NCBI GenBank assembly: GCA_002683825.1
Contig: NYUD01000086.1
Location: 52,935 to 116,934 of the forward strand
DNA: 64,000 nt
Reading direction: 5' to 3'
Origin: Planctomycetota bacterium
GTDB lineage: Bacteria > Planctomycetota > UBA1135 > GCA-002686595
Made by a program: the position numbers and the translations under genes. The notes below the pieces were generated by a model. The model worked only from the letters and a program-made list of their open reading frames with translations. It searched no databases and was not told where the DNA came from. Shown here in pieces: positions 10,076-19,268 of this stretch (within the stretch, counting starts at the first letter, position 1; each line of letters begins with the position of its first letter).

Positions 10076-11806
10076 TCAGAAGTCCATGCCGCCCATGCCG
10101 CCCATGCCGGGCATGCCGCCGCCCATTCCACCCATGCCGCCGCCCATGCCGGGCATGCCGCCGCCCATTCCACCCATGCCGCCCATTTCATCCATACCTT
10201 CCATGCCCGCGGGACCGCCCTTTTCGGGCTCGGGCTTGTTGACGATGAGGGTGTCGGTGGTCAGGAGGAGTTGCGCGACACTGATGGCATTCTGGAGGGC
10301 CGCCTTGGTCACCTTGGCTGGATCGACAATGCCCGTCTCGAGCATGTCGACATAGGCACCCTTGAGACTGTCGTAGCCGTAGGTCTTGCTTTTTTCGCGC
10401 AGGACGCGGTGGGCTACGACGTCCCCGTCGAAGCCCGCGTTGTTTGCGATGGCGCGGATCGGGCGGGAGAGCGCCTCGTAGAGGATATCGAGGCCGGCGT
10501 TGAAATCTTCGTCGTCACCGCGGAGACCCTTGACCAGCTCACGGGCCCGCAGAAGTGCGACGCCGCCGCCGGGTAGAATGCCCTCTTCCACCGCAGCGCG
10601 GGTGGCGTGGAGGGCGTCTTCGATGAGGGCTTTGCGCTCTTTGACCTCGGTGTCCGTTGCGCCGCCGACGTTGATCTGGGCGATACCGCCGGTCAACTTG
10701 GCCAGACGCTCTTGAAGCTTCTCGCGATCGTAGTCGCTCGTGGTCTTCTCGATCTCGGCTCGGATCTGTGCGACGCGGGCTTCGATGTCGGAGCGTCCGC
10801 CGGCGCCGCCGATGACTGTGGTCGTATCGTTGTTGATGACGATGCGCCGGGCCGTACCCAACTCGGAGAGCTGCAGCTGATCTATTTCCTTGCCGAGATC
10901 GCTCATGACGGCCGTGCCGCCGGTCAGGGTCGCGATGTCCTGGAGCATGGCTTTTCGGCGTTCACCGTAGCCCGGCGCCTTGACCGCGCAGGTCTGCACG
11001 ATGCCGCGGATGCGGTTGACGACCAATGTAGCGAGGGCTTCCGACTCGACGTCTTCGGCGATGATCAAGAGCGGGCGCTTGGCGTTCTTTGCGGCTTCCA
11101 GCAGCGGCAGGAGCTTCTGGACATTCGAGATCTTGGCTTCATGCACCAGGATGAGCGGCTTCTCGAGCTCGCACTCCATCTCCGCAGTGTTTGTCACGAA
11201 GTGAGCCGACAGGTAGCCGCGGTCAAACTGCATACCTTCGACGAGCTCGATGTCCGTCTCGAGGGACTTGCCTTCTTCGACGGTGATGACACCGTCTTTG
11301 CCGACCTTGTCCATCGCATTGCCGATGAGCTTGCCGACCTCCGGGTTGTTGTTGGCGGAGATCGTTGCAACCTGGCGGATCTCGGCGGTGCTCTGGATCG
11401 ACTTGGCTCGCTTGCCGAGCTCGTTGACAATGGCTTCGGTCCCCTCTCGCAGGCCGCGGTTCAGGCCCGCCGGTGCATGCCCCGCGGTGACCGCGCGCAG
11501 GCCCGCCGAGAAGATCGCCTCGGTCAGCAAAGTGGCGGTGCTCGTGCCGTCGCCCGCCTTGTCGCTGGTTCGGCTGGCGACTTCCTTGACCAGGGCCGCG
11601 CCGAGTTGTTCGTAAGGGTCGTTCAGCTCGATCTCTTCGGCGACCGTCACGCCGTCCTTCGTGATGGTGGGCGCCCCCCATCCCTTGTCCAAGACGGCGT
11701 TGCGTCCGCGCGGGCCGAGGGTGCTCGTGACCGCCTTCGCCAGCTTTTGAACGCCCCCCTTGATCTTGTCGCGGGCGTCCGACTGGAAAACCATCTGTTT
11801 GGCCAT
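10076..11806 (-). CDS. groEL1: Chaperonin GroEL, first copy with long GGM tail
   Basis: A 576-residue Hsp60. The start is the ATG at 11806 ([14 protein letters not shown]), matching the family N-terminus; a much longer in-frame extension upstream is not coding-like. ATP site motifs TLGPRGRNA and [10 protein letters not shown], apical [13 protein letters not shown], and LPGGGVALL are all intact. The C-terminus is an unusually long flexible tail of about 45 residues made of Gly, Met and Pro ([12 protein letters not shown] repeats), ending GGMDF. Part of it is encoded by a tandem 42-bp repeat. The gene heads the minus-strand chaperone run and is preceded by a strong inverted repeat at 11963-12017. 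Confidence 0.96.
   Translation of the reverse strand: MAKQMVFQSDARDKIKGGVQKLAKAVTSTLGPRGRNAVLDKGWGAPTITKDGVTVAEEIELNDPYEQLGAALVKEVASRTSDKAGDGTSTATLLTEAIFSAGLRAVTAGHAPAGLNRGLREGTEAIVNELGKRAKSIQSTAEIRQVATISANNNPEVGKLIGNAMDKVGKDGVITVEEGKSLETDIELVEGMQFDRGYLSAHFVTNTAEMECELEKPLILVHEAKISNVQKLLPLLEAAKNAKRPLLIIAEDVESEALATLVVNRIRGIVQTCAVKAPGYGERRKAMLQDIATLTGGTAVMSDLGKEIDQLQLSELGTARRIVINNDTTTVIGGAGGRSDIEARVAQIRAEIEKTTSDYDREKLQERLAKLTGGIAQINVGGATDTEVKERKALIEDALHATRAAVEEGILPGGGVALLRARELVKGLRGDDEDFNAGLDILYEALSRPIRAIANNAGFDGDVVAHRVLREKSKTYGYDSLKGAYVDMLETGIVDPAKVTKAALQNAISVAQLLLTTDTLIVNKPEPEKGGPAGMEGMDEMGGMGGMGGGMPGMGGGMGGMGGGMPGMGGMGGMDF
10097..10177 (-). repeat. 42-bp tandem repeat in the groEL1 tail
   Basis: Two identical 39-bp copies (10097-10135 and 10139-10177) lie at a 42-bp period and encode the repeated Gly-Met-Pro tail of GroEL1. 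The identity at DNA level suggests recent slippage duplication within the tail. Confidence 0.8.
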
Positions 11807-12115
11807 GCGTCGTTTCTCTTGCTCGAGGGATCTCGGGAAAGTGCCTTGGCCGGCCGAAAAGGCGGACCGTGGGCGATGGAAGTCCCTGCCAAGCAAGAAC
11901 AGTGCCGCAGTGGAGAATCCCCGAAAAACAGGGCCTTGCCATACCTGGGGCCTTCTCCGCCCCTGCCGTTTTGACAGCGAGTGGGAAATGCCTGACGAGG
12001 CGCTGTCAACCTGGCAGCGCGGCCCGTAGCGATGGATCTTTCTACCGTGCCCTTTGCATCGGCTCGGTCTCCGCCGACACTTCACGTTCACCGGTGCCGT
12101 TCCGGATCGTGCCCC
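11807..12115. promoter_or_regulatory. Divergent control region of groEL1 and the NPCBM gene
   Basis: A 309-nt non-coding region between two divergent genes. It must contain the promoter of the chaperone run on the minus strand. No CIRCE element (TTAGCACTC-N9-GAGTGCTAA) is visible, and I could not place a convincing -10/-35 pair. The one strong structure is the inverted repeat at 11963-12017, listed separately. Confidence 0.6.
11963..12017. promoter_or_regulatory. Long inverted repeat upstream of groEL1, probable operator
   Basis: The left arm CTGCCGTTTTGACAGCG (11963-11979) and the right arm CGCTGTCAACCTGGCAG (12001-12017) are reverse complements at 14 of 17 positions. The three mismatches are contiguous (arm positions 6-8), so each arm reads CTGCC-N3-TTGACAGCG. 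The spacer is 21 nt and the arm centres are 38 bp apart. It lies 157 bp from the groEL1 start and 99 bp from the divergent start. The split-arm form suggests two sites for a dimeric repressor, or a cruciform/RNA hairpin. Each arm also contains a TTGACA hexamer, one per strand. Regulator unknown. Confidence 0.55.
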
Positions 12116-13324
12116 ATGAAGATTCAGACGCTCTGCATCGTCGCGCTCCTGGCCCTCTCCACGAGAACCGCCGCCCAGGAGAGTCCGCCTAGGCTGATCC
12201 TGCAGGGGCTGGAGGGAAAGACCCGGGTCCTTTTCTTGGAGGGGCTTTCCCTCACCGACCCGCGTGAAGAGGGGGCCTGGTCGATCCGGACGGAGGGATT
12301 CGCTCACCGGCCCGAGAACGCCCGGGCAGGACGCAAGGTCCGGGTGACCTTGCACGGGGGTGAGGAGTTGCGGGGAAGGCTCGTCGGGGGCAAAGGGGAG
12401 GTGTTGCGGATCGAGCTTCTGGGGGGGGTGCGGCTTCCTCTAGAGGTCGACCTCATCCGTAGCATCGTGCTCCCCGAGCACCTCTCTGACCGACTGCTCG
12501 CCCCCCTGGACGCTCCCGCCGAGGGGGACCGCCTGTACCGCCGAACGGAGGCCGACCTCGATGCGGTCGATGGAACCCTGGAGGCCTTCTCCGATGACGG
12601 CGTGCGCTTCGAGAGCATCGAAGTCGGACTCAAGACCTTTCCCTGGAAGGATCTGGCTGCGCTCTTCATCGAATCCCTGGGGGACGAGGGGGGGGGGCAA
12701 ACCGAAGCGCGGGTTCCGGTCGTGGTGGACCTGGCGGATCGGAGCCGCTTACGCGGAGCCCTGCGCAGGATGAGCGCAACCCATTGCGAGCTGACGGTCG
12801 GTGGCCATGAGCTGGCCCTACCGTGGGACGTCGTGGCGGAGATCACGGTTGCGGATGGACGCTACCAGTTCCTGTCGGACTTCAGGCCGGTGAGCGAAGA
12901 GGGGCGAGGTGTGCCGTTCGGCGACGACCTGGGGATGAGCTGGCCGCACCGTATGGATGCGAACGCGTTCGATGGGGGAGTGCTGCGGTCGAACGGAAGA
13001 ACCTGGCGTCGGGGGATCGGGATGCATGCGCCGAGCCGCCTGTCCTTTGCTCTCGACGGTAAGTCCGGTGAGCTCGTGGGCTTTTGCGCGATCGATGACG
13101 AAGCGCTGAAGAACCCGCAACGGGCACGGGGAGCGGTGATTTTCAGGCTACACCTGGATGGGGAGGTCGCCTGGGAGAGCGGGATCATACGGGGCGGGGA
13201 TGAGCCCGTGGCGCTGCCCCGGTTGAAGCTTGGGGGGAAGAAACAGCTGGTCCTTGAGGCGGACTCCGCAGGAAGCCATGCGGGGGATCGGGCGAATTGG
13301 CTGCGGATGGTTCTGGTTCGGTAG
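12116..13324 (+). CDS. Exported NPCBM-domain protein
   Basis: About 402 residues from the ATG at 12116, chosen because it puts a clean signal peptide first (MKIQTLCIVALLALSTRTAAQE); a longer start at 12032 would bury it. The middle holds repeated small beta-domains (VRVTLHGGEELRGRLVGGKG and a second similar segment, ADRSRLRGALRRM). The C-terminal third has the NPCBM/NEW2 galactose-binding-like pattern: the RNGRTWRRGIGMHAPSRLSF-like core and a LVLEADSAGSHAGDRANW-like end. Such domains bind carbohydrate and are common in planctomycete secreted proteins. It is divergent from groEL1 and convergent with the M28 gene. No catalytic residues are seen; carbohydrate binding is inferred. Confidence 0.75.
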   Translation: MKIQTLCIVALLALSTRTAAQESPPRLILQGLEGKTRVLFLEGLSLTDPREEGAWSIRTEGFAHRPENARAGRKVRVTLHGGEELRGRLVGGKGEVLRIELLGGVRLPLEVDLIRSIVLPEHLSDRLLAPLDAPAEGDRLYRRTEADLDAVDGTLEAFSDDGVRFESIEVGLKTFPWKDLAALFIESLGDEGGGQTEARVPVVVDLADRSRLRGALRRMSATHCELTVGGHELALPWDVVAEITVADGRYQFLSDFRPVSEEGRGVPFGDDLGMSWPHRMDANAFDGGVLRSNGRTWRRGIGMHAPSRLSFALDGKSGELVGFCAIDDEALKNPQRARGAVIFRLHLDGEVAWESGIIRGGDEPVALPRLKLGGKKQLVLEADSAGSHAGDRANWLRMVLVR

Positions 13325-13348
13325 GTTCGTTTCTGCGCAGGTGTGAGG

Positions 13349-14332
13349 TCAGCGGGTTTGCACCCACTTCTCCACGTCTACCAACCCGGCCAGCACGATC
13401 CTCCCGACTGCATGCACGCTGTCGGGGGAACACATCTCCAGGGTGTCGCTCACCTGGTGCCAATAGGAATTCCCAGGCCCGTACTCGAAGTCGATCAAGT
13501 CCACCGCAGGGATTCCCGCCGCTCGAAACGGGATGTGGTCATCCTGTAACGCGCGCGCACGCCCCCCCACGTGTGCTCCTAGTCCGATCTTCAGTGCGGC
13601 CCCGATGAAGATGGCCATCAACGCGGGATCGGAGTTCTTCTCAACGGTCAACTGCAGGTCGGCATCGCCGACCATGTCGATCAGGACACACGCCTTGACC
13701 CTCGATATCATCCCACTCTTTTCCAGCTGGCGGACGTGATGGCGCGAGCCGTAGCAGTTGTCCTCGCCCTCCCATTCGGGGCGGACCGATTCTTCGCCGT
13801 CGAAGAAGACGAAGCGATAGGCGATCGGCAGCGTCGGGCCCCGCGCCGTCAGTTGCCTTGCAAGTTCCAGCAGAACGGCTGTTTCCGAAGCGCCGTCGTT
13901 CGCGCCGACGAAACGAAACGGCATGCCGCCCTTCGTATCGATGTGGGCGCACAGCACACAGATCGGGGGGTTGGGCGCCGCTGCCTTTCCGGCAGGCAGG
14001 TCGACGACCAGGTTGCAGAAGTCGACCGGGCCCCGGGGCGTCTGCGCTGTGAAGCGCTCACGCCGGGGCTCGAGTTCCACCGCGCGCAGTTCCTCTTCGA
14101 GGAAGTTGCGCAGCTTCTCCAGGTTGGAACTGCCCGCGGGTCGCTCCCCGAATCCCACGATCGTTTCCATGTCCCTCCAGGTGCGAGCGGCATCGAAGGG
14201 GATGGTCTCGGCGGCCGGGTTGGGGTCACCTGCGCAGCCAAAAGTTACGTACCCGACGAGTAACAGGAAATGTCGTTGCAGCGACCCAGGGCTGTGGGAT
14301 GCGCCTTTTTTTCCTGGCTGCGGGTTTTTCAT
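13349..14332 (-). CDS. M28-family lipoprotein, glutaminyl-cyclase-like
   Basis: About 327 residues from the ATG at 14332, which is followed by a basic segment, a hydrophobic stretch and a cysteine (FGCAGD), consistent with a lipoprotein. Zinc-ligand positions of the M28 fold are visible: CAHIDTKG, GANDGASETAVLLELAR, FFDGEES, LIDMVGD and HQVSDTLEMC. The segment FFDGEES...CYGSRHHVRQL resembles glutaminyl-peptide cyclotransferases (QC), which use one zinc in this fold to form N-terminal pyroglutamate, more than classic aminopeptidases. Either activity is possible. It would act in the periplasm. The gene is divergent from prkA. Confidence 0.82.
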   Translation of the reverse strand: MKNPQPGKKGASHSPGSLQRHFLLLVGYVTFGCAGDPNPAAETIPFDAARTWRDMETIVGFGERPAGSSNLEKLRNFLEEELRAVELEPRRERFTAQTPRGPVDFCNLVVDLPAGKAAAPNPPICVLCAHIDTKGGMPFRFVGANDGASETAVLLELARQLTARGPTLPIAYRFVFFDGEESVRPEWEGEDNCYGSRHHVRQLEKSGMISRVKACVLIDMVGDADLQLTVEKNSDPALMAIFIGAALKIGLGAHVGGRARALQDDHIPFRAAGIPAVDLIDFEYGPGNSYWHQVSDTLEMCSPDSVHAVGRIVLAGLVDVEKWVQTR

Positions 14333-14586
14333 GCCAACCGCAGATAATACCCGGGGCTGGACGTGGTTCGGCAGGGACTTAATTCCGGCTGAAGAGGGAA
14401 CTGTATGAGGCCTTCCGCGGCCCCCTGAGCCCCGGTAGCGCACACCCTCCCGCTGTCCCTCTGCCGTCGGCTTCCTCCTGCATTGCGGTGGAGCTCAATT
14501 TCTTGGTTCGAGCTTCCGAAGGAGGATGTTGCGGCCGGGCTTTCCTCCAGGGAGATCCCGGTGTGCGCCCCAAGCGGAGTCAACCT

Positions 14587-16629
14587 ATGGAAGAATCGCA
14601 CGCACCCCTTTTCGACGTGGTGGAAGAGCACCTCGATGCGGAACAGTTCAGCTCCCTCCACTGGGAGGGGTCGCTTCAGGACTATCTCGATGTCGCCCAG
14701 CACAACCCGGCAGTGTGCCGTAATGCGTGGCAGCGGTTGCTCGATATGGTCGAGTACCATGGCTGTGAATCGCCCACCCAACGGGGAGCGCCGCCGCGTT
14801 GGAAGCTCTTCGACGACCCGTTCAACCGAGGTCGGGATGCGGTCTTCGGTCTGGATGAACCCCTGAACCAGCTGGTTCAGATCTTCCGGGCGGGAGCGCA
14901 GGGGTTGGGGCCGGAAAAACGTGTGATTCTGCTTCACGGACCCGTGGGTTCCGCCAAGAGCACGATTGCCAGACTCCTGAAGCGCGGGCTCGAGGCCTAC
15001 TCGCTGACCGAAGAAGGTGCAATCTACACCTTCACGTGGAACGTCGATGGCGAGGTCGTCGAGTCGCCGATGCACCAGGATCCGATGCTCTTGGTTCCCG
15101 TGGAAGCGCGGCGCGAGGTCGAGAACCGGCTCAACGCAAACCTGGAACGCGAGTACAGGCTGGAGATCGCGGGCGACTTGGATCCGGTGAGCCGGTTCTA
15201 CTACCGTATGTTGCTCGAGCGCTACGAGGGTGACTGGAAGCGCGTTCTCGAACATGTGCGTGTCAAGCGCTTCTCCCTTTCCGAGAAAGACCGTGTCGGC
15301 ATCGGTACCTTCCAGCCCAAAGACGAGAAGAACCAGGATTCGACCGAATTAACCGGGGACGTAAACTATCGCCGCATCGCGGAGTACGGATGCGATTCGG
15401 ACCCGCGGGCTTTCAACTTTGATGGCGAGTTCAATGTGGCCAACCGGGGGCTTCTGGAGTTCGTCGAAGTTCTGAAGCTCGACGTCGCGTTCCTTTACGA
15501 CTTGCTTGGCGCGAGTCAGGAGCACTCGATCAAGCCCAAGAAATTCTCCCAGACCAGCATCGATGAGGTGATCATCGGGCATACCAACGAACCGGAATAC
15601 CGCAAGCTCCAGAACAACGAGCTCATGGAGGCTTTCCGAGATCGCACGATCAAGATCGACATCCCTTACAACCTGTCGATCGCCAACGAGGTTCGGATCT
15701 ACCGGCGCCAGTTCAACCGAGAAGACATCAGGCACACAGCGGTCGCTCCCCACACGATGGAGATCTCGGCGCTGTGGTCGGTCCTGTCGCGGCTCGAAGA
15801 TCCCACCCATCCCAACCTCTCGCTCCTCCAGAAAACCAAGCTGTACAACGGCGAGGAGGTTCAGGGGTTCACCTCCGAAAACGTGCGCGAGATGCAGGAG
15901 ACGGCCGAGCGCGAAGGAATGTTCGGCATCAGTCCGCGCTACGTGCAGGACCGCATCGCTATGGCAATGGTGATGGATAAGGACCGGATCGGGCCCTTGG
16001 ATGTGTTGAAAAATCTCGAAGCCGGCCTGAAGCACCATAGCCTCATCACGAACGAGGAGGTGCGCAAACGCTACGGCCACCTCATCTCGCACGCTCGCGA
16101 GGAGTACGAGGAGGTCATCAAGCACGAGGTGCAGGTCGCAGTTGCCGCCGACGGCGAAGCGGTCGATCGACTTTGCGGCAAGTATATAGATAACGTCAAG
16201 GCCTACACGACCCGCGAAAAAGTCGTCGACGCCTTCGGCAAGGAGCGGGACCCGGACGAACGGTTGATGCGTTCGATCGAGATGAAGATCGACATTCCCG
16301 AGTCACGCAAGGATGACTTCCGCCACGAGATGATGAACTATATCGCGGCGCTGCACATCGAAGGGAAGACTTTTGACTACCGGCAGAACAAGCGCCTGAC
16401 GCGCGCGCTTGAACTGAAGCTCTTCGAAGATCGACGCGACACGATCCAGCTGACCAGTCTCGTTTCGACGGTGGTCGATCCGGAGACACGGGACAAGATC
16501 CACGTGATTCGTCGCCGGTTGTGCGAGCAGTTCAATTACGACGAAAAGAGCGCGGAAGACGTGCTCCAGTACGTGGCTGCGCTCTTTGCGCGTGGCGAAG
16601 CCAAGGACGGAACGTCCGAGGCTGCTTAG
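14587..16629 (+). CDS. prkA: PrkA-type serine protein kinase (YeaG)
   Basis: A 680-residue protein of the PrkA/YeaG family, an AAA+-like ATPase joined to a C-terminal kinase-related domain. The Walker A motif LLHGPVGSAKSTIARLL lies near residue 115. An AAA lid, QTSIDEVIIGHTNEPEY and FRDRTIKIDIPYNLSI follow, all conserved family blocks. ATG 14587 is used (MEESHAPLF); an upstream in-frame start adds a poorly conserved stretch. The gene is the first of a tight three-gene operon with DUF444 (13 nt gap) and spoVR. In enterobacteria the same set is RpoS-induced under starvation; in Bacillus, PrkA and SpoVR affect sporulation. The molecular target is not established. Confidence 0.94.
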   Translation: MEESHAPLFDVVEEHLDAEQFSSLHWEGSLQDYLDVAQHNPAVCRNAWQRLLDMVEYHGCESPTQRGAPPRWKLFDDPFNRGRDAVFGLDEPLNQLVQIFRAGAQGLGPEKRVILLHGPVGSAKSTIARLLKRGLEAYSLTEEGAIYTFTWNVDGEVVESPMHQDPMLLVPVEARREVENRLNANLEREYRLEIAGDLDPVSRFYYRMLLERYEGDWKRVLEHVRVKRFSLSEKDRVGIGTFQPKDEKNQDSTELTGDVNYRRIAEYGCDSDPRAFNFDGEFNVANRGLLEFVEVLKLDVAFLYDLLGASQEHSIKPKKFSQTSIDEVIIGHTNEPEYRKLQNNELMEAFRDRTIKIDIPYNLSIANEVRIYRRQFNREDIRHTAVAPHTMEISALWSVLSRLEDPTHPNLSLLQKTKLYNGEEVQGFTSENVREMQETAEREGMFGISPRYVQDRIAMAMVMDKDRIGPLDVLKNLEAGLKHHSLITNEEVRKRYGHLISHAREEYEEVIKHEVQVAVAADGEAVDRLCGKYIDNVKAYTTREKVVDAFGKERDPDERLMRSIEMKIDIPESRKDDFRHEMMNYIAALHIEGKTFDYRQNKRLTRALELKLFEDRRDTIQLTSLVSTVVDPETRDKIHVIRRRLCEQFNYDEKSAEDVLQYVAALFARGEAKDGTSEAA

Positions 16630-16642
16630 AGAGGGACTGAAG

Positions 16643-17746
16643 ATGTTCCGCATCGAAACCGACCGCGCGCGCTTTCGCGAGATCGTACGAGGTAGAATTC
16701 GTAAGGACTTGCGTAAGTACCTTTCCACCGGCGAACTGATCGGGCGCGCCGGCGACCGAACCGTTTCGATTCCCCTGCCTCAGATCGAGCTGCCCCGCTT
16801 CGTGTTCGGTGAAAACCCGAGTGGCCGTGGGCGCGACGGCGGTGAGGGCGGTGAATCCAACGAAGGTGAAGCTGCCGAGGGGGAGGGTCCCGGCGGTGCG
16901 GGGAACCAGGCTGGCAACCACATTCTAGAGGTCGAGGTAGACCTGGACGAACTGGCGGAGATGCTGGGAGACGAACTTCAACTTCCCAACATAAAGCCGC
17001 GGGGCGTCAAGGAGCTGGCCACGGATGGGGGGCGCTACAACGGTATTCGTCAGACGGGTCCCGACTCCCTGCGTCACTTCCGTCGGTCGTACAAGAACGC
17101 GCTCTTGCGCTCGATCTCCAGTGGGATCTACGACAAGGACAACCCGATGGTCCGGCCCCAGCGCCAGGACTTCCGCTTCCGGTTGCGGAAGAGCTGCCCC
17201 CAGCCCGATTCGTCGGCGGTCGTGTTCCACATGATGGATGTCTCCGGCTCGATGGGGCGCGAACAGAAGGAGATCGTGCGCATCAAGGCCTTCTGGATCG
17301 ATACCTGGCTGCGCAGCCAGTACAAAAACCTCGAGGTGGTCTACATCGTCCACGATGCCGTCGCCAGAGTTGTCGACCATCACACTTTCTTCCATTTGCG
17401 CGAATCGGGTGGAACGAAGATCTCTTCGGCCTATGAACTCTGTTTGAAGCAGATCGCGGAACGCTACCGACCGGAGGACTGGAACATCTATCCGTTCCAC
17501 TACTCGGATGGGGACAACTGGTCGGCTCGCGATACCGAGCTGTGCGTTTCGATGCTGCGCGACGAAATCCTCCCGCGCGTCAACCAGTTTTGTTACGGAC
17601 AGGTGAAGAGCGCCCACGGATCGGGTCAGTTCAAGAAGGATCTGGATGGGGCACTCGGAGCGGAAGAGGTCCTGGTTACGAGTTCGGTGAACGACAAGAA
17701 CGACGTGCCCGAGGCTATCCGAGCTTTTCTCGGGAAGGGAAGGTAG
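16643..17746 (+). CDS. yeaH: DUF444 / YeaH-YhbH family protein with VWA-like fold
   Basis: A 367-residue cytosolic protein. The ATG at 16643 (MFRIETDRARF) begins 13 nt after the prkA stop. A linker at residues 65-100 is rich in Gly, Glu and Asn, as in YeaH. The core contains a von Willebrand A-like metal site: FHMMDVSGSMGREQKE (DxSxS) with a later SGGTKISSAYEL threonine. The family always accompanies PrkA and SpoVR. The function is unknown; a MIDAS-bearing adaptor that works with the PrkA ATPase is an inference drawn from MoxR-VWA pairs. Confidence 0.93.
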   Translation: MFRIETDRARFREIVRGRIRKDLRKYLSTGELIGRAGDRTVSIPLPQIELPRFVFGENPSGRGRDGGEGGESNEGEAAEGEGPGGAGNQAGNHILEVEVDLDELAEMLGDELQLPNIKPRGVKELATDGGRYNGIRQTGPDSLRHFRRSYKNALLRSISSGIYDKDNPMVRPQRQDFRFRLRKSCPQPDSSAVVFHMMDVSGSMGREQKEIVRIKAFWIDTWLRSQYKNLEVVYIVHDAVARVVDHHTFFHLRESGGTKISSAYELCLKQIAERYRPEDWNIYPFHYSDGDNWSARDTELCVSMLRDEILPRVNQFCYGQVKSAHGSGQFKKDLDGALGAEEVLVTSSVNDKNDVPEAIRAFLGKGR

Positions 17747-17751
17747 CTCCG

Positions 17752-19176
17752 TTGAGACTCAAATCGGATCTTCCCGCGGCGCTAAAATACCAGGCGCTGG
17801 TCATCGAAAGTGCGGCTCGGGAGGTTGGGCTGGATTTCTTTGAGGTCGTGTTCGAACTGCTCGACGCCAAGAATGTCAACGGCGTGGCCGCATATGGAGG
17901 CTTCCCGGTTCGCTATCCGTCCTGGCGCTTTGGTATGGAATATGAGCGTCTGGAGAAAGGACGTTTCTGGGGGTTGTCGAAGGTCTACGAGCTCGTCATC
18001 AACAACGATCCGACCTACGCCTATCTCGTGCGGTCGAATTCGCTGCTCGAGCAGAAGCTCGTCATGGCTCATGTCTACGGTCATGCGGACTTCTTCAAGA
18101 ACAACCTGTGGTTCGCGCCGACCGATCGCAAGATGCTCGACACGATGGGCAACCACTCGACCCGGGTGCGCCGTTATGTCGATGCGGTGGGTCTCGAGGC
18201 TGTAGAGCGCTTTTCTGACCAGGCTCTGTCCCTGGATACGCTCGTCGATCCGTACCTGCCGTTGCGCGAACATGCGAATCCGCCGGAGTTCCGAAGCGTT
18301 CACATGCCTGCCTCCGCGCGCGCTCTGCGCTTACTGGAATCCCTCAGCACGAACGCACGCAACTTGAATCCGGAGCTGGCTCAGGACATCGACCTGCACC
18401 CGAAGGTCCGCCATCTGCCGACCTACGATATTCTGGGCTTTCTCGAAGAGAACGCTCCGCTGGAGGCCTGGCAGCGCGACATCCTCCACATCGTGCGCGC
18501 GGAGGCGTACTACTTCTCGCCCCAACGGATGACGAAGATCATGAACGAGGGCTGGGCCTCGTTCTGGCACTCACGCCTCTTGACCGGGGGGCTTCTGGAA
18601 CCCTCGGAGATTCTGGACTTTGCCGACTGCCACTCTTCCGCGACGATGTCGGCTGCAGGCAATCTCAACCCGTACAAGATCGGGATCGAGCTTTATCGTC
18701 ATGCCGAGGCGCGGGCTGAGGACATCTTCCATCTACGCCGCGTACACAATGACGTAAGCCTCATCCACAAGCTCGTCGATGAGGAGTTTGTGATGCGGAA
18801 CGTCCGACCGATCCTTCCGCGAGGGGGCGGGGATACCGCTCCGGAAGATTTCGACTGGCGGGCGGCCAAGTCCTGGCTTCTGCACCAGCTGGCGTGGGGC
18901 GGTCTGCCGCAGATCGAGCTGGTCGACATCGACGCCGAAGGAGAGGGGGAGCTCGTCTTGATCCATCACCACGATGGGCGCGACCTTCAGCTCGGGCAAG
19001 CGCGGGAGACCCTGCGCAACCTGGCCGCTTTCTGGCGACGGCCCGTGCACCTGTCGACCATGCTGGAGAAGCGGGGTAAGAAGATCATCGTCTCGGGCGA
19101 CGAGATGAAGGTGATCGATACCAACGAGGCCGGGGAGCACAGCGGGGACGTTCGGCCCGCGGCCGAGAGCGCCTGA
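17752..19176 (+). CDS. spoVR: SpoVR family protein
   Basis: A 474-residue protein starting at TTG 17752, 5 nt after the DUF444 stop, with AAGGTAG about 8 nt before it. An upstream ATG in the same frame would overlap DUF444 by 200 nt and is rejected. SpoVR blocks are clear: [57 protein letters not shown], and [12 protein letters not shown]. Histidine and glutamate residues in HVYGHADFF and NEGWASFWH could bind a metal. In Bacillus it is needed for spore cortex; in other bacteria it is a stress/stationary-phase gene. Third member of the prkA operon. Confidence 0.95.
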   Translation: MRLKSDLPAALKYQALVIESAAREVGLDFFEVVFELLDAKNVNGVAAYGGFPVRYPSWRFGMEYERLEKGRFWGLSKVYELVINNDPTYAYLVRSNSLLEQKLVMAHVYGHADFFKNNLWFAPTDRKMLDTMGNHSTRVRRYVDAVGLEAVERFSDQALSLDTLVDPYLPLREHANPPEFRSVHMPASARALRLLESLSTNARNLNPELAQDIDLHPKVRHLPTYDILGFLEENAPLEAWQRDILHIVRAEAYYFSPQRMTKIMNEGWASFWHSRLLTGGLLEPSEILDFADCHSSATMSAAGNLNPYKIGIELYRHAEARAEDIFHLRRVHNDVSLIHKLVDEEFVMRNVRPILPRGGGDTAPEDFDWRAAKSWLLHQLAWGGLPQIELVDIDAEGEGELVLIHHHDGRDLQLGQARETLRNLAAFWRRPVHLSTMLEKRGKKIIVSGDEMKVIDTNEAGEHSGDVRPAAESA

Positions 19177-19268
19177 CGCAGTCCAGATCGGCGTCCTGGC
19201 TGTCTGCGGTCCCTTGCGTGGGGAACGAGGCCTTGCCCGGGAGTCGGGCTCGGGGGATACTTCCCCCC

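Noticed and set aside
11807..12115. HrcA/CIRCE operator before groEL1
   Set aside because: The consensus TTAGCACTC-N9-GAGTGCTAA is not present in either orientation; the actual repeat has a different sequence and spacing.
17542..17751. Upstream ATG for spoVR at 17542
   Set aside because: It would overlap DUF444 by about 200 nt; the TTG at 17752 with AAGGTAG before it begins the family core.
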